8,741 nucleotides of DNA, from the NCBI GenBank assembly GCA_018715105.1, contig DVMG01000273.1:1-8741 (forward strand), in the 5' to 3' direction. Each line of letters opens with the position of its first letter. Position 1 is the stretch's first letter. Both the position numbers and the translations under genes were made by a program. Shown piece after piece: positions 1 to 7,273 of the stretch. The DNA is from Candidatus Ventricola intestinavium (lineage in GTDB: Bacteria; Bacillota; Clostridia; Christensenellales; Aristaeellaceae). Under the pieces are notes generated by a model. The model did not search any database and was not told the DNA's origin. It was given only the letters and a program-made list of their open reading frames with translations.

Positions 1-1488
1 AAGCGAAGAGCCGCTTGTGACGGCGCTCTCCAACCATGGAGTCCCCTTGGCTTTTGATGAACAGAAAACACATTTTACTGCACACTGGGCCTTGATCAGG
101 GAATAGAGTGGCCGCAGCTTCAGCTGACCGCCCAAAATGTCGGGGAGGGGGTTACGCTCTGTTTTGCAGATGATTATGCCTATGACTGGTGCGATGAAGC
201 GATCCGCGAAGGATATTCCTATCAGATCATGGCGTACACGGATACGGAATATTCCTACTTCAACATCGTCTTTACAGGCCTGCCGATCCTTTGTGTGCAG
301 ACACCGCATGAAATTCATCAAGAGGATGTTCCGGCTTATGTGACGGCAAGCGCATATGGCGGGGAAGCACTGGAGGGGAATGCGCGCATCCATATTCGGG
401 GAGCCTCCACGATGTATGCGGAAAAGCCGGGCTACAGGATCGAATTCACTCGCCGGGAGGATGGAAGCGGAAAGGTGAGCCGCTGGATGCCCGGATTTGG
501 GACGGCGGATGATGTGGTTTTGCTGGCGCTCAATTATGATGACACCAAGATGCGCGACCGCCTGAGCTGGGATCTTTACGCGCAGATGGCAGGGGAAGAA
601 GAGAGCTTTGGCGCCCGCAAAACGGGCTATGTAGAGCTGTTGGTCAACGGCGAATATAAAGGGCTCTATCTGATGGTAGAACCCTTTGACGTGGAGGAGG
701 AGATTGGAAAAGCCGCCAGTACCCGGATCCTGACGGATTGCGTATACCGTACGGCGGTACTGAGTTTTTCGCACGACCGGCTGTACTGCGGGCATCCGCG
801 CAGGGGAAACACGGGCTTTGAGCTGTATTACAGCCCGGTTGGGGAGGAAAACGCGTTCGATCTGCTGGGGGCTTATATGGATTTGCTCTATGAAGAAGAC
901 GAGGAGGCGTTTGCCGAGAAGGCGGAAGCCTGTATGGATCTTGAATCGGTGGCGCGGATGGAACTACTCGTTCAGGCCGGCGGCATGACGGACAATTTTT
1001 ACAACAACTTGTATATATGGGCAAGCCCCGAAAAAGACGGCGTTCAATACCGGTTTGCGCCTTGGGACATGGATATGACATGGGGGCTCAAAAAAGAGGA
1101 GATTGGAGAACTCTTTGAAAACTGGATGAGCTTTGGCGTATTTGACCGGATGATCCATCTTGATGTGGGCGGTATACGTACCCTGTTGTGGGATACGTGG
1201 AAAGCGCTGCGCGGCGGGGTCTTGAGCATGGAGGCTTTGGAAAAACGGATCAACCAGTACGCGGAGGAGCTGAGAGACTCGGGCGCCATGGTTCGCGACG
1301 CGGAGCGATGGGGGACGCAGGCCTATGAACCGGATGGCTATGAAATCCTCACGTTCTGCTCGATTCGGTTCCCGCTGCCTGACAGCGTGCTGGGGCAGAT
1401 AGCCGAATCCACCGATGCCCCGGTGGAATTCCTCATGAATCCCAATTATGAGGCAAAGGCCGCGCCGATGATGGATTTATTTCTGTAA
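1..1488 (+). CDS. CotH-family spore-coat kinase-like protein, 5'-partial and frameshifted
   Basis: CotH proteins are atypical kinases; in Bacillus CotH phosphorylates spore-coat proteins. The longest single reading frame is open from 61 to the TAA at 1486-1488, with its first ATG at 229 (419 residues from there). Counting from that ATG, CotH hallmarks appear in order: IHIRGAST with Arg57, the Lys66 segment EKPGYRI, LLALNYDD with MRDRLSWDL, YVELLVNGEYKGLYL, DNFYNN at 255-260, and the acidic metal-site motif WDMDMTWG with Asp280 and Asp282 (1063-1086). The true start lies left of the window. Positions 2-67 read as protein in another frame (TALSNHGVPLAFDEQ) that continues naturally into the 61-1488 frame (NTFYCTLGLDQG), so one base appears to be missing near 65-68. 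The region before the kinase part resembles an extracellular beta-sandwich segment; that is inference. The gene is followed 26 bases later by the str-operon promoter, with no clear terminator between. Family call is firm; whether the gene is a pseudogene or the frameshift is a sequencing error is open. Confidence 0.82.
59..72 (+). other. Frameshift site in the cotH-like gene
   Basis: Reading in the frame that starts at base 2 gives coding-like sequence ending in Asp-Glu-Gln-Lys at 56-67, and that frame meets a TAG at about 104-106. Reading in the frame that starts at base 61 gives Asn-Thr-Phe-Tyr-Cys from 67, which is preceded by two stop codons at 55-60. The two halves join if the run of four A at 65-68 had five A. 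A short A-run is a common place for indel error or a natural slip. A functional frameshift signal is not evident: there is no heptameric slippery motif with a strong downstream structure. Confidence 0.7.
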
Positions 1489-1514
1489 AATAAGGGAAAA
1501 ATGCAATTTTTTGA

Positions 1515-1543
1515 TTGACAGACGCCTTTAAAGATGGTATGAT
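1515..1543 (+). promoter_or_regulatory. Vegetative sigma promoter of the str operon
   Basis: A perfect -35 hexamer TTGACA (1515-1520), a 17-base spacer and a near-perfect -10 hexamer TATGAT (1538-1543) form a textbook housekeeping promoter. Transcription should start near 1550, giving a leader of about 64 bases before rplGB. Its position just after cotH and before rplGB means that rplGB-rpsL-rpsG-fusA-tuf can be transcribed without an upstream rpoBC unit. Confidence 0.88.
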
Positions 1544-1560
1544 AACCTTGTTTGCTGTGC

Positions 1561-1585
1561 GTACACCCGGCAGGGTGAGCTGTAC
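1561..1585 (+). promoter_or_regulatory. Small hairpin in the rplGB 5' leader
   Basis: GTACA (1561-1565) pairs with TGTAC (1581-1585), and CCC (1566-1568) pairs with GGG (1573-1575) around a GGCA loop, leaving a five-base bulge TGAGC on the 3' side only. The hairpin lies about ten bases downstream of the expected transcript start. L7Ae-family proteins bind kink-turn RNA, so a leader hairpin here suggests autoregulation, but the tandem G-A pairs on both strands that define a kink-turn are not visible. The structure is seen; the function is inference. Confidence 0.35.
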
Positions 1586-1613
1586 AGAGGACAACGAAAG
1601 GGAGAAATGGTTT

Positions 1614-1868
1614 ATGCATGAAAGTCTCGCCGATGTTGACCGACGAGTTGTCGGAACCAAGCAGGTTCTGCGCGCGCTGGATGAGGGCAGGATTGCCCAC
1701 GCCTACATTGCCAGGGACGCGGATCTGCTTTTGACCAAGCGCGTTGTGGACCGCTGCTATGACATGGAGATCCCCTGCACGCAGGTGGATACGATGGAGC
1801 AGCTTGGACGCGCATGCGGCATCGACGTAAAAGCGGCCGCGGCCGGCCTGCTCAAGCCCATTCGGTAA
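1614..1868 (+). CDS. rplGB: L7Ae/L30e-family ribosomal protein (YbxF/RplGB type)
   Basis: This 84-residue protein belongs to the L7Ae/L30e/S12e/Gadd45 family, small RNA-binding proteins that recognise kink-turns. The Bacillus homologue YbxF is encoded in the same place, just before rpsL. Family landmarks are VGTKQVLRAL at residues 13-22, the glycine-bearing RNA-contact helix; the core segment HAYIARDAD at 29-37; and LGRACGIDV at 64-72 followed by an Ala-rich end. The start is the ATG at 1614, preceded by a GGGAG-type ribosome binding site near 1600-1605. An in-frame ATG about 100 bases upstream lies inside the promoter and cannot be used. The gene is the first of the str operon and is separated from rpsL by 197 bases holding a terminator-like hairpin. 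Length fits the family. Its exact role in ribosome assembly or RNA folding is not settled from sequence. Confidence 0.88.
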   Translation: MHESLADVDRRVVGTKQVLRALDEGRIAHAYIARDADLLLTKRVVDRCYDMEIPCTQVDTMEQLGRACGIDVKAAAAGLLKPIR

Positions 1869-1887
1869 AAGCGGGACGGCGTGGTTT

Positions 1888-1918
1888 GCCGGCGGCTTGA
1901 AGAGCTGCCGGCTCTTTT
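1888..1918 (+). terminator. Terminator-like hairpin (possible attenuator) between rplGB and rpsL
   Basis: GCCGGCGGCT (1888-1897) pairs with AGCTGCCGGC (1903-1912) over ten positions including one G-U, with loop TGAAG, and is followed by TCTTTT (1913-1918). This is the form of an intrinsic terminator. It lies only 20 bases after the rplGB stop and inside an operon, so it is more likely partial termination or attenuation that sets the rplGB to rpsL ratio than a full stop; that is inference. Confidence 0.6.
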
Positions 1919-1935
1919 GGCGCGTAAGCGGAGAA

Positions 1936-2001
1936 GCTTGAAAAAGCACGTTCAAAGAAGATTTCAAGCCCCGACAGACGCTATGACCCCGGGCAACCGG
2001 G
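1936..2001 (+). promoter_or_regulatory. Structured leader upstream of rpsL
   Basis: Two further inverted repeats follow the terminator-like hairpin. GCTTGAAA (1936-1943) pairs perfectly with TTTCAAGC (1962-1969) around an 18-base loop. CCCGG (1988-1992) pairs with CCGGG (1997-2001) around a GCAA loop of the stable GNRA type. With the hairpin at 1888-1912 these make a three-stem leader ending about 50 bases before the rpsL ribosome binding site. No second promoter with good hexamers is seen here. A role in ribosomal-protein feedback is possible but unproven. Confidence 0.45.
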
Positions 2002-2065
2002 TTCATATAAATTGATCAGCAAGCAAGTGTTCCAGAAATCGTGAAGAAACATAGGAGGTGCTTCC

Positions 2066-2440
2066 ATGCCTACGATCAACCAGTTGATCCGCAACGGAAG
2101 AAAAGCGGTCGCCGCCAAGCCGACCGCGCCCATCCTGCAGAAGTGCCCGCAGAAGCGCGGCGTGTGCCTGTCTGTTAAGACCACCACGCCCAAGAAGCCG
2201 AACTCGGCGCTGCGTAAAATCGCCCGTGTCCGCCTGACGAGCGGAATCGAAGGCACCTGCTACATTCCCGGAATCGGCCACAACCTGCAGGAGCACTCCG
2301 TGGTGCTCATCCGCGGCGGCCGTGTCCGTGACCTTCCTGGCGTTCGTTACCACATCATCCGCGGCGCTCTTGACGCTGCCGGCGTGGCCAAGCGCATGCA
2401 GGCCCGCTCCAAATACGGCGCAAAGCGCCCGAAGAAGTAA
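2066..2440 (+). CDS. rpsL: 30S ribosomal protein S12
   Basis: S12 sits at the decoding centre of the 30S subunit and helps set translational accuracy. The 124-residue product has the usual short-form length and carries the family signatures CPQKRGVC (27-34), TTTPKKPNSALRK (39-51), GHNLQEHSV (71-79), RGGRVRDLPGVRYH (83-96) and the C-terminal ARSKYGAKRPKK. The conserved Asp89, target of RimO methylthiolation in some bacteria, is present. Lys43 is present, but residue 88, nearly always Lys, is Arg (codon CGT at 2327-2329). Changes at Lys43 and Lys88, including K88R, are classical streptomycin-resistance substitutions. The ATG at 2066 follows AGGAGGTG (2053-2060) by five bases, so the start is secure. 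It is the second gene of the str operon and is separated from rpsG by an unusually long spacer. Confidence 0.98.
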   Translation: MPTINQLIRNGRKAVAAKPTAPILQKCPQKRGVCLSVKTTTPKKPNSALRKIARVRLTSGIEGTCYIPGIGHNLQEHSVVLIRGGRVRDLPGVRYHIIRGALDAAGVAKRMQARSKYGAKRPKK

Positions 2441-2703
2441 TTTTCGGGCCGCGCCGGGGCGGAAGACAAAGGAAAGTGGCGCCCTCCCCGTATCGGAGGT
2501 GTCGTCGGTCTGAAACGGGTGGCCGGTCGCGACGCAGGGAAAAGGCGGTGCGTGTTGGAACAGCGCGCCGCACGCCCCTGCCGGCAGGACCGTGTGCTAG
2601 ATCCGCACAGGCAGCCGCTGTTGCTGAGGCGGTGAGCCTTTGTGGCCGTTCGGGCCATGCTGCAAGAAAACAGGAGCGGAAACTCCGCTCCGCGACAATG
2701 TCC
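2441..2703 (+). other. Long hairpin-rich spacer between rpsL and rpsG
   Basis: The 276 bases between the rpsL stop and the rpsG start contain no convincing gene. The readable frames here lack ribosome binding sites and family resemblance. Four short stems can be drawn: CCTCC/GGAGG (2483-2487 with 2495-2499), TGTGC/GCACA (2593-2597 with 2605-2609), TGGCC/GGCCA (2643-2647 with 2653-2657), and a strong GGAGCGGA/TCCGCTCC (2673-2680 with 2684-2691, three-base loop). The last ends only 12 bases before the rpsG ribosome binding site. Feedback control by S7 near this junction is known in Escherichia coli, but the resemblance here is positional only. Confidence 0.5.
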
Positions 2704-2716
2704 AGGAGGTAGACCC

Positions 2717-3187
2717 ATGCCAAGACGTGGTTTTGTACCCAAGCGTGAAGTGCTGCCGGATCCGATTTACGGCAACACGATCGTCACCAAGCTGATTAAC
2801 CAGATCATGCTCGACGGCAAGCGCGGCATCGCGCAGTCCGTCTGCTACGAAGCGTTTTCCATGCTGGCCGAGAAGACCGGCAAGGACGCGATGGAAGTAT
2901 TCACCGCAGGCCTGCAGAACATCCTGCCCAGCCTGGAGGTGAAGGCCCGCCGCGTGGGCGGCGCGACCTATCAGGTCCCCATTGAGATCCGCCCGGAGCG
3001 CCGTCAGACCCTGGCGCTGCGCTGGCTGGTGGATTTCTCCCGCAAGCGCGGCGAGAAGACCATGGCCGAGCGCCTGTGTGCGGAGATCATCGACGCCAGC
3101 AACAACACCGGCGCCGCCGTCAAGCGTAAGGAAGAGATGCACCGCATGGCCGAGGCCAACAAGGCCTTCGCCCACTATCGCTGGTAA
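2717..3187 (+). CDS. rpsG: 30S ribosomal protein S7
   Basis: S7 nucleates assembly of the 30S head by binding the 3' major domain of 16S rRNA and lines the E-site exit. The product is 156 residues, the standard bacterial length. It starts with PRRGFVPKREVLPDPIYG, carries the S7 signature region from Asp15 through the LDGKR at 32-36, the conserved ARRVGGATYQVPIE at about 77-90, and ends with HRMAEANKAFAHYRW. The chosen ATG at 2717 is six bases after AGGAGGT (2704-2710). An in-frame ATG at 2642 would add residues unlike any S7 and lacks a ribosome binding site. It is the third gene of the str operon, with 66 bases to fusA. In E. coli S7 also represses its own operon; nothing in the sequence proves that here. 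Confidence 0.98.
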   Translation: MPRRGFVPKREVLPDPIYGNTIVTKLINQIMLDGKRGIAQSVCYEAFSMLAEKTGKDAMEVFTAGLQNILPSLEVKARRVGGATYQVPIEIRPERRQTLALRWLVDFSRKRGEKTMAERLCAEIIDASNNTGAAVKRKEEMHRMAEANKAFAHYRW

Positions 3188-3189
3188 TT

Positions 3190-3225
3190 CCGCGGCATTG
3201 CGCGGGGCCGGCCCTGCGGGGCCGG
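3190..3225 (+). promoter_or_regulatory. GC-rich hairpins between rpsG and fusA
   Basis: Two adjacent stems occupy the 66-base gap: CCGCG/CGCGG (3190-3194 with 3201-3205) and CCGGCCC/GGGCCGG (3208-3214 with 3219-3225, loop TGCG). They overlap neither the rpsG stop nor the fusA ribosome binding site (AAGGAG, 3240-3245). There is no T-tract, so they are not an intrinsic terminator. They may mark an mRNA processing or stability site; this is inference. Confidence 0.45.
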
Positions 3226-3253
3226 ATCCCCAGGACAAGAAGGAGTATAAAAC

Positions 3254-5332
3254 ATGCCCAGAGACCATGAATTGAAGATGGTTCGCAACATCGGTATCAT
3301 GGCGCATATCGATGCCGGCAAGACGACCACGACCGAGCGCATCCTGTTTTACACCGGCAGGAACCGCAAGATCGGTGAGACGCATGAAGGCACCGCGACC
3401 ATGGACTGGATGGCCCAGGAGCAGGAGCGCGGCATCACCATCACATCGGCTGCGACGACCTGCTACTGGAAGGACTATCGCCTGAATATCATCGACACGC
3501 CCGGCCACGTCGACTTTACCGTCGAGGTGGAGCGCTCTCTGCGCGTGCTGGATGGCTCCGTGGCCGTCTTCTGTGCCAAGGGCGGCGTCGAGCCCCAGTC
3601 TGAAACCGTGTGGCGCCAGGCCGAGCATTATCAGGTGCCGCGCATGGTGTACGTCAACAAGATGGACATCATGGGCGCCAACTTCTATCGCGTGGTGGAT
3701 ATGCTGCATGAGCGCCTGCACGCCAATGCGCATCCGATTCAGCTGCCCATCGGCGCCGAATCCGATTTCCGCGGGATCATCGACCTGCTGACCATGCGCG
3801 CCGAGGTCTATTATGACGACCTGGGCAAGGATTACCGCGATGAGGAGATCCCGGCGGACATGCTCGAGGATGCGCAGCTTTACCGCGAGCAGCTCATCGA
3901 GGCCCTGGCCGATGTGGACGACACCATCATGGAGAAGTTCATGGAAGGCGAGGAGCCGACCGTGGAAGAGATGAAGGCGGCCATCCGCAAGGGAACCATC
4001 GCCTGCAAATTCTTCGCCGTGCTGTGCGGCACATCCTACCGCAACAAGGGCGTCCAGCTGCTGCTGGACGGCGTGGTGGATTACATGCCCTCCCCGCTGG
4101 ATATCCCGCCGGTCAAGGGCTTTGACCCGCACACCGATGCGGAGATTGAGCGCCCGGCGGACGACGCCGCGCCCTTCTCGGCGCTGGCCTTCAAGATCAT
4201 GACCGACCCCTTCGTGGGCAAGCTGACGTTTATCCGTGTGTATTCCGGCCACATCTCTTCGGGATCCTATGTGCTCAACTCCACAAAGGGCAAGCGTGAG
4301 CGCATCGGCCGCCTGCTGCAGATGCACGCCAACGAGCGCAAGGAGATCAGCGAGGTGTTTACCGGCGAGATCTGCGGCGTTGTCGGCTTTAAGGACACCA
4401 CCACGGGCGATACCCTGTGCGACGACAAAAACCAGATCATCCTTGAGAAGATGGAGTTCCCGGAGCCGGTTATCCAGGTGGCCATCGAGCCCAAGACAAA
4501 GGCCGGCCAGGAAAAGATGATTCTGGCGCTGCTGCGTCTGGCCGAGGAAGACCCGACGTTTAAGACCTACACCAACCAGGAGACCGGCCAGACGATCATC
4601 GCCGGCATGGGTGAGCTTCACCTGGAAATCATCGTCGACCGCCTGCTGCGTGAGTTTAAGGTGGAGGCGACGGTTGGCGCGCCGCAGGTGGCCTATCGCG
4701 AGACCATCCGCAAATCCGCCAAGGCCGAGGGCCGCTATGTGCGTCAGACCGGCGGCAACGGCCAGTACGGCCACTGCTGGATCGAGATCTCCCCGGCGGA
4801 GCCGGGCGAAGGCTACTCCTTCAGCAACGACACCGTCGGCGGCTCCATCCCCAAGGAGTTTATCGCGCCGATCGACGCCGGCATCCGCGAAGCGGCCAAG
4901 AACGGCCCGCTGGGCGGATACGAAGTGGTGGATTTCCACGTGTCCGTATACGACGGTTCCTACCACGATGTCGACTCTTCCGAAGTGGCGTTCAAGATCG
5001 CCGGCTCCATGGCCTTCAAGGCGGCCATCGCCAAGGCCGATCCGGTGCTGCTTGAGCCGATCATGAAGGTGGATGTTACCGTGCCGGAGGATTACATGGG
5101 CGACGTGATCGGCGACCTGAATTCCCGCCGCGGCCGCATCGAGGGCATGGATCACAACGGCACCACCGAGGAGATTCACGCGATGGTTCCGCTTTCCGAG
5201 ATGTTTGGCTATTCCACCGCGCTGCGTTCGCGTACGCAGGGCCGCGGTGTGTATACCATGCAGCCGGAGCACTATGAGCCGGTGCCCAAGTCCATTCAGG
5301 AAAAGGTGTGCGGCACAAAGGCCGCCAAGTAA
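3254..5332 (+). CDS. fusA: Elongation factor G (EF-G)
   Basis: EF-G is the cytoplasmic GTPase that moves tRNA and mRNA through the ribosome after peptide-bond formation and helps recycle ribosomes. The 692-residue product has the normal length. The GTPase motifs are complete: P-loop AHIDAGKT at 17-24, switch I RGITITSAA at 59-67, DTPGH at 81-85 and NKMD at 135-138. The later CGTSYRNKGVQ segment is typical of EF-G. Domain IV carries RQTGGNGQYGH and GSYHDVDSSE; its tip histidine is residue 571. Domain V ends with EMFGYSTALRSRTQGRG and then YTMQPEHYEPVP. The ATG at 3254 follows AAGGAG (3240-3245) by eight bases. Threonine codons by hand count are mostly ACC (30 of 46), unlike tuf. It is the fourth gene of the operon and is followed by a terminator-like hairpin before tuf. 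Confidence 0.98.
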   Translation: MPRDHELKMVRNIGIMAHIDAGKTTTTERILFYTGRNRKIGETHEGTATMDWMAQEQERGITITSAATTCYWKDYRLNIIDTPGHVDFTVEVERSLRVLDGSVAVFCAKGGVEPQSETVWRQAEHYQVPRMVYVNKMDIMGANFYRVVDMLHERLHANAHPIQLPIGAESDFRGIIDLLTMRAEVYYDDLGKDYRDEEIPADMLEDAQLYREQLIEALADVDDTIMEKFMEGEEPTVEEMKAAIRKGTIACKFFAVLCGTSYRNKGVQLLLDGVVDYMPSPLDIPPVKGFDPHTDAEIERPADDAAPFSALAFKIMTDPFVGKLTFIRVYSGHISSGSYVLNSTKGKRERIGRLLQMHANERKEISEVFTGEICGVVGFKDTTTGDTLCDDKNQIILEKMEFPEPVIQVAIEPKTKAGQEKMILALLRLAEEDPTFKTYTNQETGQTIIAGMGELHLEIIVDRLLREFKVEATVGAPQVAYRETIRKSAKAEGRYVRQTGGNGQYGHCWIEISPAEPGEGYSFSNDTVGGSIPKEFIAPIDAGIREAAKNGPLGGYEVVDFHVSVYDGSYHDVDSSEVAFKIAGSMAFKAAIAKADPVLLEPIMKVDVTVPEDYMGDVIGDLNSRRGRIEGMDHNGTTEEIHAMVPLSEMFGYSTALRSRTQGRGVYTMQPEHYEPVPKSIQEKVCGTKAAK

Positions 5333-5346
5333 ACCAGAGGTTCAGC

Positions 5347-5393
5347 CGGGTACTCCCATGCCGATGCGCGGGAGCACCCGCTTTCCCTCTTTT
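5347..5393 (+). terminator. Terminator-like hairpin between fusA and tuf
   Basis: CGGGT (5347-5351) pairs with ACCCG (5376-5380), and CTCCC (5353-5357) with GGGAG (5370-5374), separated by one A/C mismatch and closing a 12-base loop. The pyrimidine tract CTTTCCCTCTTTT follows (5381-5393). The form suggests an intrinsic terminator, probably leaky, 14 bases after the fusA stop. No clear promoter for tuf is seen downstream, so some read-through into tuf is expected. Confidence 0.6.
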
Positions 5394-5439
5394 ATACACG
5401 ACCTGTTGGCTGCTGCACGCAAGCCGGCGGGCCGTTTTT

Positions 5440-5499
5440 CCCCGCCGTGAAAGGCGGGGCATGCTCGAAAGACAATCAACCCTGCCGGAATGACCGGCA
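5440..5499 (+). promoter_or_regulatory. Two hairpins in the tuf leader
   Basis: CCCCGCC (5440-5446) pairs with GGCGGGG (5453-5459) around a six-base loop. TGCCGG (5483-5488) pairs with CCGGCA (5494-5499) around AATGA. The second ends four bases before the tuf ribosome binding site GGAGG (5504-5508). Neither is followed by a T-run; the first is preceded by TTTTT. They could affect mRNA stability or tuf translation; no direct evidence of function is visible. Confidence 0.45.
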
Positions 5500-5515
5500 T
5501 GATGGAGGAACAAGT

Positions 5516-6730
<1,215 letters not shown>

Positions 6731-6751
6731 TTAAAAGGACTCAGGCAATAC

Positions 6752-6783
6752 AAAACAGCGCGGCAGGATGCTGCGCTGTTTTT
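6752..6783 (+). terminator. Intrinsic terminator of the str operon
   Basis: AAAACAGCGC (6752-6761) pairs perfectly with GCGCTGTTTT (6773-6782), with a further G-U and three G-C or A-T pairs (GCA/TGC) inside and a GGA loop. A run of five T (6779-6783) closes it. It lies 21 bases after the tuf stop and is the strongest terminator on this side of the window. Confidence 0.92.
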
Positions 6784-6849
6784 CTATGCATATCCATGCG
6801 CAAAGAAGCGAAATCGGGCGGGAGCGCAAGGAAAACCGGAGAAAAGAGA

Positions 6850-6878
6850 TTGACATCCATAGAAAAAACTGATATCAT
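6850..6878 (+). promoter_or_regulatory. Vegetative sigma promoter of rplU-prp-rpmA
   Basis: TTGACA (6850-6855), a 17-base spacer and TATCAT (6873-6878) make a near-consensus housekeeping promoter. It has the same -35 sequence and spacing as the str-operon promoter. The transcript should start near 6885 and carry a leader of about 80 bases before rplU. Confidence 0.87.
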
Positions 6879-6887
6879 AGTTCAGTA

Positions 6888-6957
6888 AGCCGCTCGGGGC
6901 TGGTTGTAAAACGCCATCCGGCTACCAGAATCCGGCGAGTATAGAAATGAGGAGGTG
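6888..6957 (+). promoter_or_regulatory. Structured rplU leader, candidate ribosomal L21 leader
   Basis: A compound stem can be drawn: CTCG (6893-6896) with CGAG (6936-6939), GG (6897-6898) with CC (6932-6933) leaving a GG bulge, and CTGGT (6900-6904) with ACCAG (6924-6928), closing a 19-base loop. An alternative stem AGCC/GGCT (6888-6891 with 6898-6901) would compete with it. The ribosome binding site GAGGAGGTG (6949-6957) lies just beyond. Bacillota are known to carry a conserved L21 leader RNA at exactly this place. The assignment rests on position and foldability; a covariance-model match was not run. Confidence 0.55.
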
Positions 6958-6964
6958 TCACCAA

Positions 6965-7270
6965 ATGTACGCTATTATTGCGACTGGTGGCAAGCAGTAC
7001 CGCGTCAGCGAAGGCGATGTGATCTACATCGAAAAGGTCGATGCACAGGTCGACTCGACGGTTTCTTTTGATGCCCTGCTCGTGGGGGAAAACGGCGATG
7101 TCAAGATCGGCACCCCTGTTGTCGAAGGCGTCAAAGTTGAGGGCAAAGTAGTCGGTCAGATCCGCGGAGAGAAGATTATTGTCTTCAAGTACAAGTCCAA
7201 GAAGAATTATCGCCGTAAGCAGGGCCATCGTCAGCCGTATTCGAAGGTGGAAATCACCAAAATCGGTTGA
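6965..7270 (+). CDS. rplU: 50S ribosomal protein L21
   Basis: L21 is a 50S protein that binds 23S rRNA. The 101-residue product has the normal length. It begins MYAIIATGGKQYRVSEGD, typical of L21. Its C-terminal third carries the basic family signature FKYKSKKNYRRKQGHRQPYS with the conserved Gly-His-Arg-Gln, and it ends VEITKIG. The ATG at 6965 follows GAGGAGGTG (6949-6957) by seven bases, which decides it over an in-frame ATG at 6947 that overlaps the leader. It is the first gene of a three-gene operon; the next start follows its stop after three bases, which suggests translational coupling. Confidence 0.97.
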   Translation: MYAIIATGGKQYRVSEGDVIYIEKVDAQVDSTVSFDALLVGENGDVKIGTPVVEGVKVEGKVVGQIRGEKIIVFKYKSKKNYRRKQGHRQPYSKVEITKIG

Positions 7271-7273
7271 TGC

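Noticed and set aside
1556..1587. A kink-turn in the rplGB leader
   Set aside because: A three-base bulge followed by G-A/A-G pairs on both strands is required; only one strand has a GA and the bulge is five bases.
1515..1613. An upstream in-frame ATG as the start of rplGB
   Set aside because: It overlaps the -35 and -10 hexamers, and the extra residues do not resemble L7Ae proteins. The ATG at 1614 has its own ribosome binding site.
2642..2716. An upstream in-frame ATG as the start of rpsG
   Set aside because: It lacks a ribosome binding site, and the S7 family starts at the ATG at 2717, which follows AGGAGGT.
2597..5272. An open frame of 891 codons on the minus strand
   Set aside because: It lies antisense to rpsG and fusA. 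It is a by-product of GC-rich codon use in the real genes; its translation is rich in His, Val, Gly and Ala and matches no family.
5447..5515. An upstream in-frame ATG as the start of tuf
   Set aside because: The added residues would be encoded by leader hairpins and EF-Tu begins at MAKQKFERTKPHVN.
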